Below are positions 1 through 7,523 of a stretch of 31,199 nt of DNA, one piece after another (the stretch's first letter is position 1; each line of letters opens with the position of its first letter). Source of the DNA: Bacteroidota bacterium (lineage in GTDB: Bacteria; Bacteroidota; Bacteroidia; Cytophagales; Cyclobacteriaceae). The notes below the pieces were generated by a model. It had not been told where the DNA came from and did not search any database. It saw nothing but the letters and a program-made list of their open reading frames with translations. The stretch spans positions 1-31,199 of the forward strand of contig QGUY01000010.1 of the NCBI GenBank assembly GCA_003242315.1. The letters are read 5' to 3'. A program made the translations under genes and the position numbers.

Positions 1-240
1 GCCGAAGGGAGGTCCCTGAGCCCGTCGAAGGGAGGTCCCTGAGCCCGTCGAAGGGCGGTCCCTGAGCCCGTCGAAGGGTGGTCCCTGAGCTTGCCGAAGG
101 GAGGTCCCTGAGCTTGTCGAAGGGGGTCCCTGAGCTTGTCGAAGGGAGGTCCCTGAGCCCGTCGAAGGGTGGTCCCTGAGCTTGTCGAAGGGTGGTCCCT
201 GAGCTTGTCGAAGGGTGGTCCCTGAGCTTGTCGAAGGGCC
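1..240. repeat. Tandem array of a 23-bp repeat (10 full copies)
   Basis: Ten consecutive copies start at 11, 34, 57, 80, 103, 125, 148, 171, 194 and 217, preceded by a partial copy at the left edge, so the array probably continues outside the window. The period is 23 bp, with one 22-bp unit at 103. Each unit opens with GGTCCCTGAGC and closes with GTCGAAGGG plus one variable base. The two central bases are CC in the copies at 11, 34, 57 and 148 and TT in the others; the copy at 80 also has a T-to-C change. CCCT and AGGG at the two ends of each unit can pair. The array lies in non-coding sequence upstream of the gene at 310. Single copies of a related core occur at 1314-1595. Confidence 0.97.
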
Positions 241-309
241 GTTTAGCCTTTTCCTGGCCGAACATTTCCCGTTTCCTGTTAAATTACCCCCACGTACCCA
301 ATTGCTACC

Positions 310-1140
310 ATGATTAACAGGAAAGAATTTCTCAAAACCCTGGGCTGTTCAGCGGCGGCTGCTATGGCAGGCAGTGCGTGGTCTGCCAGCGTGGAGACTG
401 CATCGGAAACGTCACTGACGTTGGGACTTACATCATACACTTTCCGCAAGTTCAGCCTTGAGCAGACCATTCAATTCGCACAACGTCTGGGCCTGAAACG
501 CATTGCCCTCAAGAGCATGCACCTTCCCCTCGACGCGTCACCGGCGCAAATTCAGGAGGCCGTAGCCAAGATCAGGAATGCTGGCCTGGAGCTGTATGGT
601 GCTGGTGTGATATACATGAAAACGAAGGAAGAGGTGGATCAGACGTTCGGGTACGCCAGGCATGCGGGCCTGAAAGTGATCATTGGTGTGCCGAACCATG
701 AACTGCTGGCTTATACTGAGCAGAAAGTTAAAGAATACAACATCCGGCTTGCCATTCACAACCACGGACCCGGCGATGAACTCTATTCAAGTGTTAACGA
801 CATCCACAACAAGATCAAAGACCTCGACACACGCATAGGCATTTGCATCGACATTGGCCACGTTGTGCGCATCAAGGAGGATCCCATTGTACTGGCCACC
901 AGATACAAAGATCGCATCTACGATTGCCATCTGAAGGATGTAGATAAGCGCGAAGCTGAAGGCGCTCCCATCGAAGTCGGTCGCGGCGTCATCGACCTGC
1001 CGGCTTTCCTGAAAGCCATGAAGAAAATCAACTACACGGGCACCCTCGCCTTCGAGTACGAAAAAGATGGCGATGATCCCCTGCCGGGTCTTGCGGAATC
1101 TGTGGGGTATGTGAGAGGGGTAACAAAAATGCTTAATTGA
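310..1140 (+). CDS. Sugar phosphate isomerase/epimerase-like TIM-barrel protein, exported
   Basis: A 276-residue protein of the xylose isomerase-like TIM-barrel (AP endonuclease 2) superfamily. The N-terminus NRKEFLKTLG followed by an Ala-rich stretch resembles the Tat-type leaders of Bacteroidota exported oxidoreductases and epimerases, although the usual RR is RK here. Likely metal-binding positions are visible in the expected order: IHNHG, CIDIGH, CHLKD and FEYE. The ATG at 310 is chosen because the leader begins there; no Shine-Dalgarno sequence is present, as is usual in this phylum. The gene stands alone between the tandem repeat array and the hairpin-rich spacer. The substrate cannot be told from sequence. 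Family placement is confident; the name is generic. Confidence 0.88.
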   Translation: MINRKEFLKTLGCSAAAAMAGSAWSASVETASETSLTLGLTSYTFRKFSLEQTIQFAQRLGLKRIALKSMHLPLDASPAQIQEAVAKIRNAGLELYGAGVIYMKTKEEVDQTFGYARHAGLKVIIGVPNHELLAYTEQKVKEYNIRLAIHNHGPGDELYSSVNDIHNKIKDLDTRIGICIDIGHVVRIKEDPIVLATRYKDRIYDCHLKDVDKREAEGAPIEVGRGVIDLPAFLKAMKKINYTGTLAFEYEKDGDDPLPGLAESVGYVRGVTKMLN

Positions 1141-1159
1141 GATCTTCACCAAATCAACA

Positions 1160-1256
1160 ATCTCAGATCACTATTCACTAGTCACTAATCGAACACGCTT
1201 GAATAGTGAATAGTGATTTTTGATTAGTGATTTGAGATTTGGTATCTTCTACCAAA
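1160..1256. repeat. Overlapping inverted repeats with two competing stems
   Basis: Just after the epimerase stop codon, bases 1167-1180 pair perfectly with 1204-1217 (14 bp, built from TAGTGAATAGTGAT). Bases 1160-1173 pair with 1225-1238 (13 of 14). The upstream arms share 1167-1173, so the two stems exclude each other. A third small hairpin follows: TTTGGTA (1238-1244), loop TCTTC, TACCAAA (1250-1256). There is no clear T-tract, so a classical intrinsic terminator is not obvious, but processing or termination after the upstream gene is plausible. Confidence 0.7.
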
Positions 1257-1360
1257 GCGTCGGGTGAAAACAACGCGTCGAACCTCACACGAAACTTTGC
1301 TCAGGAACCGCGCTTCGACTTCGCTCAGCAATCGGATTTATTCAATAAAGATAAGGATCT

Positions 1361-1424
1361 TGGGTGATCGGATTAATCCGGTAGTTTCGACTCCGCTCAA
1401 CCACCGGAGTAATCCGATCACCCA
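1361..1424. repeat. Large hairpin, 22-bp stem with repeat core in loop
   Basis: Bases 1361-1382 pair with 1403-1424 over 22 bp with one mismatch, around a 20-base loop. The loop contains TTCGACTCCGCTCA (1386-1399), the reverse complement of the TGAGC-N3-GTCGAA core found in the neighbouring hairpins and, with a 2-base centre, in the tandem array at 1-240. The structure lies in non-coding sequence; no protein is encoded here. Confidence 0.85.
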
Positions 1425-1509
1425 GCAAGAATAGACTACCGGGGGAAATAGGGTCTTATTCTTGTTTCCCAGTATCCCCCGCCTCCGCTAAATGATTGTG
1501 GCCTAATTC

Positions 1510-1537
1510 CGGTGACTGAGCGAAGTCGAAGTCACCG
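1510..1537. repeat. Small hairpin with TGAGC-GAA-GTCGAA core
   Basis: CGGTGACT (1510-1517) pairs perfectly with AGTCACCG (1530-1537) around a 12-base loop; the core TGAGCGAAGTCGAA occupies 1517-1530. It is a REP-like palindromic element. An identical core sits in inverted orientation at 1314-1327. Confidence 0.85.
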
Positions 1538-1578
1538 AAAGCTTGATACACCAATTATAGTATGAGTCAACATCCGGA

Positions 1579-1598
1579 GGCTGAGCGAAGTCGAAGCC
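1579..1598. repeat. Second small hairpin with the same core
   Basis: GGCT (1579-1582) pairs with AGCC (1595-1598) around the same 12-base loop as the hairpin at 1510; the core TGAGCGAAGTCGAA is at 1582-1595. The stem sequence differs from the first hairpin while the loop is identical, so the loop core is the conserved part. Confidence 0.75.
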
Positions 1599-1634
1599 GA
1601 ATCACTAGTCGCAAAATCGACACCCTTCAAGCAC

Positions 1635-2729
1635 CTATAACTTAAAGAATATACGCTTCCTGTATAGGTAGTAGCACATCCCCCACTCCAACCCGAAGAT
1701 CACCAGCGAGGTAATGATAAGCATGAGATTTTCCGGAGTGTTTATCATGCTCATGAGGCCGTTGGTAATGGCGCCGACATAACCATTGAACCAGCGATAG
1801 CCAACGATCTCGAAGAACAGGTATATGAAGATGGGATTCATGCCCACGATCGTGAAGAAAGACAGGTACTTTCGATGATCACGGACGTCAATCCACCAAT
1901 AGCAGGCAGCCAGGGCGAGTAGGCACCAGCCTCCCGAGGCAATGGTAAACGAACTTGTGGCAATACGCTTGATGATGGGTGTAATGGTCCAATCCATTGC
2001 ATACCCGACGGCCAGGCCTGCAATTCCAAATCCAATGAGCGTTCTTATTTTGACCGAAGCGTCAACGTCGCGCATAAGAAGTTTGCCGGCCAGGGCACCC
2101 CAAATCGTGTGAGCTGCGGTCGGAATACAGTTGATCGCGACTCAACCTCCTTCGTTGATCTGATTCATGAGAATGAGATCAACGTAGTTACCGAAGTTGT
2201 GCTGATCGGTAAACGGCTGATCAAATCCGGGAATATTGGTGAACCGGTACAGGACCTCCGTTAATACCAGTAGCCCAATGCTAAACGCAAACTGGCCATA
2301 GAACGACCATTTGAAAATAAGGAATGAGACAAGCAGCGTGAACGATAGTTGAGTAAGAACATTCCACAGTTCGAAAGAAAGTCCGTCCCTTCGCACGGCA
2401 TAATTCAATACACCCCAGAAGAACAGCCACCCGCATCGCTTCAGCATTTTGATGAAAGTTTCGTTCCAACTCTTCCCGAGCGACCATTGTTTGGTCATCG
2501 AGAAGGCCATGGCTGTTCCCGCAATGAACATAAATCCAGGCTGAATGAGATCCCAAAAACGCAGCCCGTTCCAGGGATGATGAAAGAACTGTTCCCAGAA
2601 CCATCCACCCTGGGTTTCGTACATAATCTCATAAAATCCGGATGCCTCCAGGGCAAGAAGAACCATGATAGCACCTCTGAAAAAGTCGAGAGACAAAAGT
2701 CGTTGACCCGGGTGCTGGAGATCAGACAT
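1635..2729 (-). pseudogene. DUF5009/HGSNAT-type membrane acyltransferase, broken by in-frame TGA
   Basis: Read as one frame this encodes about 363 residues of a multi-pass membrane protein. It starts at ATG 2729 (MSDLQHPGQRLLSLDFFRG) and ends with a positively charged tail at 1635. The opening LLSLDFFRG followed by hydrophobic helices is typical of the DUF5009 / heparan-alpha-glucosaminide N-acetyltransferase-like family. The codon at 2142-2144 is TGA; the frame continues unchanged after it (VAINCIPTAAHTIWG). The family motif reads GGW before VAIN, so the stop probably replaces a Trp TGG codon by a single base. Nothing else in the frame is damaged. TGA serves as a normal stop elsewhere in the window (for example the gene ending at 1140), which argues against code reassignment. 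As it stands, the product would be cut to about 195 residues. Either a recent nonsense mutation or a sequence error. Confidence 0.85.
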
Positions 2730-2778
2730 GGTTTGGTTCACCGTAGCTTTTCAAGTAATGCCGATTACCTCAAAAAAG

Positions 2779-2822
2779 CAAGTATATACTTTCTGAACCG
2801 TCGTATGAAAATGTATAATTTG
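2779..2822. promoter_or_regulatory. Divergent promoter region between DUF5009 gene and SDR gene
   Basis: The 111-bp spacer between the two divergent genes is AT-rich. Rightward, TTTC (2790-2793), 20 bp and TATAATTTG (2814-2822) resemble the Bacteroidota promoter with one extra base in the -7 box. Leftward, TATACTTG (2779-2786, minus strand) is one mismatch from TAnnTTTG. Neither is a perfect match. Confidence 0.35.
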
Positions 2823-2840
2823 TACGCTTAACCAACTATC

Positions 2841-3548
2841 ATGAGCACAATCCCCAAAAAGAACATCATCGTTACCGGGGCGTCAGGCAATCTCGGCCGG
2901 GCAGTAGTTGCACGCCTGTTGGCTGACGGCCACCGCGTGATTGCCGCCTCGCGTAATGGCGGCAACGATAATACCAGTGCCAGCGGCGACCAGTATGAAA
3001 GCCATCGGATAGACCTTGCTGATGAGAAAGCAGCATCTGCTTTTGTTGCTGCTGTCGTTGAAAAACATAAGACCATTGATGCCGCCCTCCTCCTCGCAGG
3101 AGGCTATGCAGGAGGTACGATCAAAGACACGGGAAGCGAACTAATTCGGAAGATGATCGCGCTGAATTTCGAAACTGCTTATCACGTAGCGCGACCGGCC
3201 TTCAACCAGATGATGCAGCAGTCGACCGGAGGACGTATTGTACTCGTGGGCGCACGGACCGCTCTTCGGGCGCGCGACGGCGCCAACAATCTGGCCTACG
3301 GTCTCTCCAAGTCGCTCGTGCTTCGTCTTGCAGAAGTCCTGAACGCTGAAGGAGCAAGCCACAACGTAGTCACTGCGGCCATCATACCGTCCACGATCGA
3401 CACCCCGGACAATCGCGCTGCAATGCCCAAAGCAGATTTTACAAAGTGGGTAAGACCCGAAGACATCGCGGCAACGATTGCGTTCATTCTTTCTGAATCT
3501 GGTAAGGTGTTAAGGGAAACGGTGCTGAAGGTTTATGGGGACGCGTAA
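2841..3548 (+). CDS. SDR-family NAD(P)-dependent oxidoreductase
   Basis: A 235-residue classical short-chain dehydrogenase/reductase, a usual length for the family. The nucleotide-binding motif TGASGNLGR is near residue 12 and the catalytic YxxxK appears as YGLSK. The usual catalytic Ser, about 13 residues before the Tyr, appears by counting to be Thr (GARTAL). NNLAYGLSK supports an otherwise intact active site. The protein has no signal peptide and should be cytoplasmic. The ATG at 2841 directly precedes the Rossmann beta strand. It is divergent from the broken acyltransferase and separated by 75 bp from the CLC gene, which has its own promoter. The substrate is unknown. Confidence 0.9.
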   Translation: MSTIPKKNIIVTGASGNLGRAVVARLLADGHRVIAASRNGGNDNTSASGDQYESHRIDLADEKAASAFVAAVVEKHKTIDAALLLAGGYAGGTIKDTGSELIRKMIALNFETAYHVARPAFNQMMQQSTGGRIVLVGARTALRARDGANNLAYGLSKSLVLRLAEVLNAEGASHNVVTAAIIPSTIDTPDNRAAMPKADFTKWVRPEDIAATIAFILSESGKVLRETVLKVYGDA

Positions 3549-3577
3549 GACCATTGTCAGTGTGAGTGTGAGAAAAT

Positions 3578-3608
3578 TTTCTATACAGAAAGGATCGGTC
3601 TATATTTG
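3578..3608 (+). promoter_or_regulatory. Bacteroidota-type promoter of the CLC gene
   Basis: The -7 box TATATTTG (3601-3608) matches TAnnTTTG exactly. The -33 box TTTC (3578-3581) is one mismatch from TTTG with a 19-bp spacer. It lies 15 bp before the ATG at 3624, supporting that start over the upstream TTG at 3606, which is inside the -7 box. Confidence 0.65.
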
Positions 3609-3623
3609 CGCATACCACCGGCT

Positions 3624-5396
3624 ATGCTAGAACGGGCGCACCAGGTTGTCATCCGCTTTGTCAGGTATTTTCATGAGTCCCTAACAGCGCGGCAGTTCTT
3701 CATCTTGTCTTCTGTACTGGTTGGTATATCTGCCGGCCTCGCCGCAATCGTTCTCAAGGGCTTCGTCCACTACATACAAATCTTTATTGACTACGCCGCA
3801 GTCAACTACCAGCAGTTCATTTTCTTCAGCTTGTTGCCGATGGTAGGACTGGCTCTGACGGTCCTCTATGTTCGATACATTCTCAAGGGAACACTAAAAA
3901 AGGGATCGTCGGAAATTGTCTATGCAATCGTAAAGCAGTCGAGCTTGCTGCCCAAAAGCGAAATGTACGGTCACATCGTGACCAGTGCGCTAACGGTAGG
4001 TTTCGGGGGGTCTTGTGGGTTGGAATCCCCCATGGTTAGTACCGGATCCGCTATCGGATCGAACTATGCGAAAACCTACAAGCTCAGCTACAGGGACCGC
4101 ACGATCCTCCTGGGATGTGGGGCAGCTTCTGGTATTGCCGCGGCATTTAATGCCCCGATAGCGGGTGTTCTTTTCGCAATTGAAGTGTTGCTGACTGACG
4201 TTAGCGTGTCTGCATTCATACCATTGATTGTGGCGGCGGCCACCGGGGCGCTGCTGTCAAAGATCATTCTCCAGGAAGGCGTAATACTATCGTTCAGCCT
4301 GACCCAGGAGTTTAACTACCATAACGTTCCTTTTTACATCGTGCTCGGCATACTTGCCGGCATGTTGTCGCTATACTACTCAAACGCATTCCATTATGCT
4401 GAGCGACTCATGTCGCGGTTCAGGGTTTGGCCGCGGGTGATCATCGGGGGGCTGGCATTGGCGATACTCCTGATCTTGTTCCCACCCCTTTACGGTGAAG
4501 GGTACGAAACCATTAAGACGCTTTCCAACCTTCATCCCTCCTACTTAACGCAGACGAGTGTGCTCCGCGATTTGCTGGACAACGAATGGCAGATATGGAT
4601 TTTCATCGCAGCGATGGTGTTCCTCAAGCCGCTCGCTGCAGGCATCACCATAGGGGCCGGAGGCAACGGAGGTAACTTCGGACCTTCCCTCTTCATGGGA
4701 GCATATCTCGGCTTTGCATTTTCGCGGCTCGTTAACATGCTCGGACTCGGCAACATCCCCGAAACCAACTTCACGCTGGTCGGAATGGCGGGCATCTTGA
4801 GTGGAATCTTTCATTCACCCCTCACGGCAATATTCCTGATCGCAGAAATAACGGGCGGTTACGGACTGATGATTCCCCTCATGATCGTCTCGGCCATTAG
4901 CATTCTTATGACACACTTCTTCCAGCCCTTATCCATGGAAGCGCAGAAGTTGTCGGCAAAGCTCAAACTTTCGGTGGAGGATCGCGATAAAGTACTGCTT
5001 AGCAGGCTCGACATGGGCGACCTTGTCGAAACCAACTTTCTGCCCGTGCATCCGGATGCTACGCTGCGCGACCTGGTGCAGGCCATCAGTCGATCGCGAC
5101 GCAACACCTTCCCCGTCGTCACCGACGAAGGAAAGCTCGCGGGTGTCATCCACCTCGACAATGTGCGGGAGACCATCTTCAGAACGGAATTATACGATAA
5201 GGTCACCGTCAAAGAATTGATGACACCACCCGATGCCACCATTTCTCCCAACGATAACCTGCACCAGGTTTTGAAAAAGTTCGACGAAACGAATCAGTGG
5301 AATCTGCCAATGGTGGACAAAGGGAAGTATGTAGGTTTCCTTTCCAAGTCGAGCATACTCACCAGATATAGGAGTGAGTTGCTGAAGAGTGTTTAG
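3624..5396 (+). CDS. CLC-type voltage-gated chloride channel with C-terminal CBS pair
   Basis: A 590-residue CLC anion transporter. The membrane part shows the selectivity-filter motifs GSSEIVYAI, GSCGLESP (gating Glu at residue 134), FNAPIAGVLFAIEVLL and GGNGGNFGPSLF. About 130 residues after it form two CBS domains (around DLVETNFLPVHPDATLRD and VKELMTPPDATISPND), which typically sense adenine nucleotides. In the E. coli exchanger the motif is FIIEE and the second Glu (E203) carries protons; here the corresponding residue is Val188, as in eukaryotic CLC channels, suggesting a passive chloride channel rather than a proton antiporter. That is inference from a single aligned position. The ATG at 3624 is preferred over a TTG 18 bp upstream that lies in the promoter. 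The gene converges on the debranching enzyme gene. Confidence 0.94.
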   Translation: MLERAHQVVIRFVRYFHESLTARQFFILSSVLVGISAGLAAIVLKGFVHYIQIFIDYAAVNYQQFIFFSLLPMVGLALTVLYVRYILKGTLKKGSSEIVYAIVKQSSLLPKSEMYGHIVTSALTVGFGGSCGLESPMVSTGSAIGSNYAKTYKLSYRDRTILLGCGAASGIAAAFNAPIAGVLFAIEVLLTDVSVSAFIPLIVAAATGALLSKIILQEGVILSFSLTQEFNYHNVPFYIVLGILAGMLSLYYSNAFHYAERLMSRFRVWPRVIIGGLALAILLILFPPLYGEGYETIKTLSNLHPSYLTQTSVLRDLLDNEWQIWIFIAAMVFLKPLAAGITIGAGGNGGNFGPSLFMGAYLGFAFSRLVNMLGLGNIPETNFTLVGMAGILSGIFHSPLTAIFLIAEITGGYGLMIPLMIVSAISILMTHFFQPLSMEAQKLSAKLKLSVEDRDKVLLSRLDMGDLVETNFLPVHPDATLRDLVQAISRSRRNTFPVVTDEGKLAGVIHLDNVRETIFRTELYDKVTVKELMTPPDATISPNDNLHQVLKKFDETNQWNLPMVDKGKYVGFLSKSSILTRYRSELLKSV

Positions 5397-5399
5397 CGT

Positions 5400-5438
5400 G
5401 TTGAAGTGTTGAAACATACCCCACTTCAACACTTCAAC
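5400..5438. terminator. Perfect 14-bp inverted repeat between convergent genes
   Basis: Bases 5400-5413 (GTTGAAGTGTTGAA) pair perfectly with 5425-5438 around an 11-base loop. The repeat lies 4 bp after the CLC stop and overlaps the stop codon of the minus-strand gene (5434-5436). There is no U-tract, but position and symmetry suit a bidirectional terminator or 3'-end stabiliser for both convergent transcripts. Confidence 0.55.
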
Positions 5439-7380
5439 GCCTGAACGGCAGCGATGCCAAAACATCCTTATCTCCGGCACGTTCGTGCAGGAGGTTGTGC
5501 TCTGTTACGACGCGCAGTACTTCGGCCACGGACCGGGCGGAGGCTACGCTTCCCCGCGGGGTGTGTGGCGCGTCGCCGTCAAAGTATTCCGATAGGGTTC
5601 CCACGCAACCCCTGTCGAGGTCTTCAAGCACCATTTCCAATATGGAATGGGCTTCCGATCTCCCTCTTGAGCCACGCAGGAGGATGAGCGCATCGACGTA
5701 AGCGCCTATCCAGTGCATCGCCACAGTACCCAGGTTTGCCGGTGTCCCCGTGTCACAGCCTGTGGGCGCGTAGTTTGGGTCGCCGGGATTAAGAGACCGA
5801 AGGCCGCGGGGTGTGACAAGATCTCTTTCAATCACGTGTAAAACCCGGTCGGCACGGTGTTTTGACAACAGCGGATAGGGCAACACAATTGCGTACAGCT
5901 GATGAGGACGAATTTCTCTATTTGCCGTCGAGCCAATGAAGTAGTTATACAGGCATCCGTCTTCTTCGTTCCAGAACACCCTGATGAAGTTTTCCATGAC
6001 CTTCTCCGCGCGGGCGCTATAACGCGATGGGTCCTTGCCTCTCCCAGCCTCGGTCAGCAAGAACTCGAGGATGCGGACCGCATTGTACCAAAGAGCGTTC
6101 ACTGGCATCGATCGAACGGGCACACCATCGGCAGACTCGGAAATCATCGTAACCAACATGCCATCTTCATCAACATGCCCAATTGACAGCGAGCCTTTGA
6201 CCAGGTACTCCACGATGCTCGTAAGCATGGGCAGCAATGTCCTGACGAACGCAGCATCCCTGGTGAACAGGTAGTACTGATACACCGCGAGGTAATACCA
6301 CAAGATTTCTTCAACGGTCCACGACGTTGCATTCCCGCCGGGACCGACCTTCCCCAGGGATGCGGCCAGCTCCTGCAGAATGCGTCTGGCTACCTTGTGC
6401 CGCGCCGTTGGCAGGAACAGACCAGGCACCGAGACAAGCACGTCCTGTCGTGTGGATTCCGTTACATAATACCCTGCTTTCACGACCGGTTTGTTTTCCC
6501 GATCTGAAATGACAAATTGATCGGCTGCGAGCGTCAGCAGTTTCACCTTCTCCGTCTCAGCATCATTGGTTAACTTCTTTCGTCTTCGTTCCTCCTTTTG
6601 AAAAAGGGCGAATGCATTGCGACGTGCCTGTGGCTCTATCGTGGAAACAATGACGCCCAACTTATCACCTCCTTTCAGACGCACACAAAATACACCGTGG
6701 CTGTACAGGTCTTCCGTATGATCCGCACCGCGTGTAAGTTCAGATACATAAATGAGATTGTAGTACCAATGCTGATCTTCGCGGAAAGTTGACCCGGGAA
6801 CACTGATAAATATTTCAGGAGTTGAGCTGTAGTTCTTTAGCCGTAATACACCATTGGAGAAAACGTACTGTCGATTGATGAACTCATTCGCGACCGACAG
6901 GTTCTGCACTGAGCGTGCTGAATACATGGGTCTCAGTTCAAGAGTGAACGGTCGGGCAAAAGACCCAAACTCGTACAGGATTACGACCGTAGGCTCACCG
7001 TGCAATGCAGCAATCGTTTTCCGAATGGTAAGTCCCGCTACCTGGTACGTAAAGACAGGGAATAGATTGCGTTCGAATCCGATCAGGTGCTGATGGCCGG
7101 CTGGATAAATTACGCCTGGATATTGATTGCAGCCGAGATCAAACCGGGTATTAGACTCGATGATGGACTCTTCGAGCTTTGAACAAACCACAAAAGGATC
7201 AGCATCCGGGGTTTCAGCCGTTACTAGAAGCCCATGATGCCTCCGGGAATGTGCGCCGGAAACCGTTGAAGACGACCAGCCACCTGTGCCATTTGTCTCG
7301 AGCCACTCCAGGGCAGAACTGTAGGGGAACTGCGCGAGCAGTCCGGACGCAATTCGGTTCGACTTCGGATCCGCATCCAT
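5434..7380 (-). CDS. Amylo-alpha-1,6-glucosidase (glycogen debranching enzyme) family protein
   Basis: A 648-residue protein of the bacterial glycogen debranching family. The N-terminal domain (about residues 15-240) carries EWLETNGTGGWSSSTVSG and SRRHHGLLV, which are typical. The C-terminal (alpha/alpha)6 domain (about 270-635) carries VNALWYNAVRIL, RPHQLYAIVLPYPLL, GLRSLNPGDPNY and YFDGDAPHTPRG. Two places differ from what I know of the family. The segment near residues 398-425 that usually holds TWMDA and VTPR is shortened and lacks both. The usual YHQGTVWPW is NLGTVAMHW. The protein may therefore be catalytically changed or inactive, or act on another alpha-glucan. There is no signal peptide. 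The start at 7380 is the first ATG of the frame. It converges with the CLC gene; 143 bp separate it from the coiled-coil gene upstream. Confidence 0.87.
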   Translation of the reverse strand: MDADPKSNRIASGLLAQFPYSSALEWLETNGTGGWSSSTVSGAHSRRHHGLLVTAETPDADPFVVCSKLEESIIESNTRFDLGCNQYPGVIYPAGHQHLIGFERNLFPVFTYQVAGLTIRKTIAALHGEPTVVILYEFGSFARPFTLELRPMYSARSVQNLSVANEFINRQYVFSNGVLRLKNYSSTPEIFISVPGSTFREDQHWYYNLIYVSELTRGADHTEDLYSHGVFCVRLKGGDKLGVIVSTIEPQARRNAFALFQKEERRRKKLTNDAETEKVKLLTLAADQFVISDRENKPVVKAGYYVTESTRQDVLVSVPGLFLPTARHKVARRILQELAASLGKVGPGGNATSWTVEEILWYYLAVYQYYLFTRDAAFVRTLLPMLTSIVEYLVKGSLSIGHVDEDGMLVTMISESADGVPVRSMPVNALWYNAVRILEFLLTEAGRGKDPSRYSARAEKVMENFIRVFWNEEDGCLYNYFIGSTANREIRPHQLYAIVLPYPLLSKHRADRVLHVIERDLVTPRGLRSLNPGDPNYAPTGCDTGTPANLGTVAMHWIGAYVDALILLRGSRGRSEAHSILEMVLEDLDRGCVGTLSEYFDGDAPHTPRGSVASARSVAEVLRVVTEHNLLHERAGDKDVLASLPFRR

Positions 7381-7482
7381 AACCCTGTGGAATTAAATCT
7401 CCGCTCATTGAGCATCATTCCGACCTCAGAAAAGATACTAAATTCCTGGAAGATTGTCGTTCGACGGGCGCGAGGAAGGGGG

Positions 7483-7499
7483 AGTCGCAATTTGCGACT
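7483..7499. repeat. Short perfect palindrome
   Basis: AGTCGCAA, one T, TTGCGACT: two 8-base arms around a single base. It lies in the 143-bp spacer between two minus-strand genes and is followed by GATTGGCGATTAATGATT-type sequence resembling that in the hairpin region at 1160-1240. It may be an operator or part of a 3' hairpin of the gene ending at 7524. Confidence 0.5.
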
Positions 7500-7523
7500 A
7501 GCGATTGGCGATTAATGATTCCC

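Noticed and set aside
1..240. CRISPR array
   Set aside because: Units are contiguous with no unique spacers between repeats.
1635..2741. UGA recoded as Trp in this organism
   Set aside because: TGA ends several intact genes in the window (for example at 1138-1140 and 28208-28210), and the second broken gene carries TAA, so reassignment does not explain the lesions.
2349..2831. 160-residue plus-strand reading frame
   Set aside because: It lies opposite the DUF5009-type gene and its composition looks like an antisense shadow; no recognisable motif.
3606..3623. TTG start of the CLC gene
   Set aside because: The codon lies inside a consensus -7 box; ATG 3624 is the better start.
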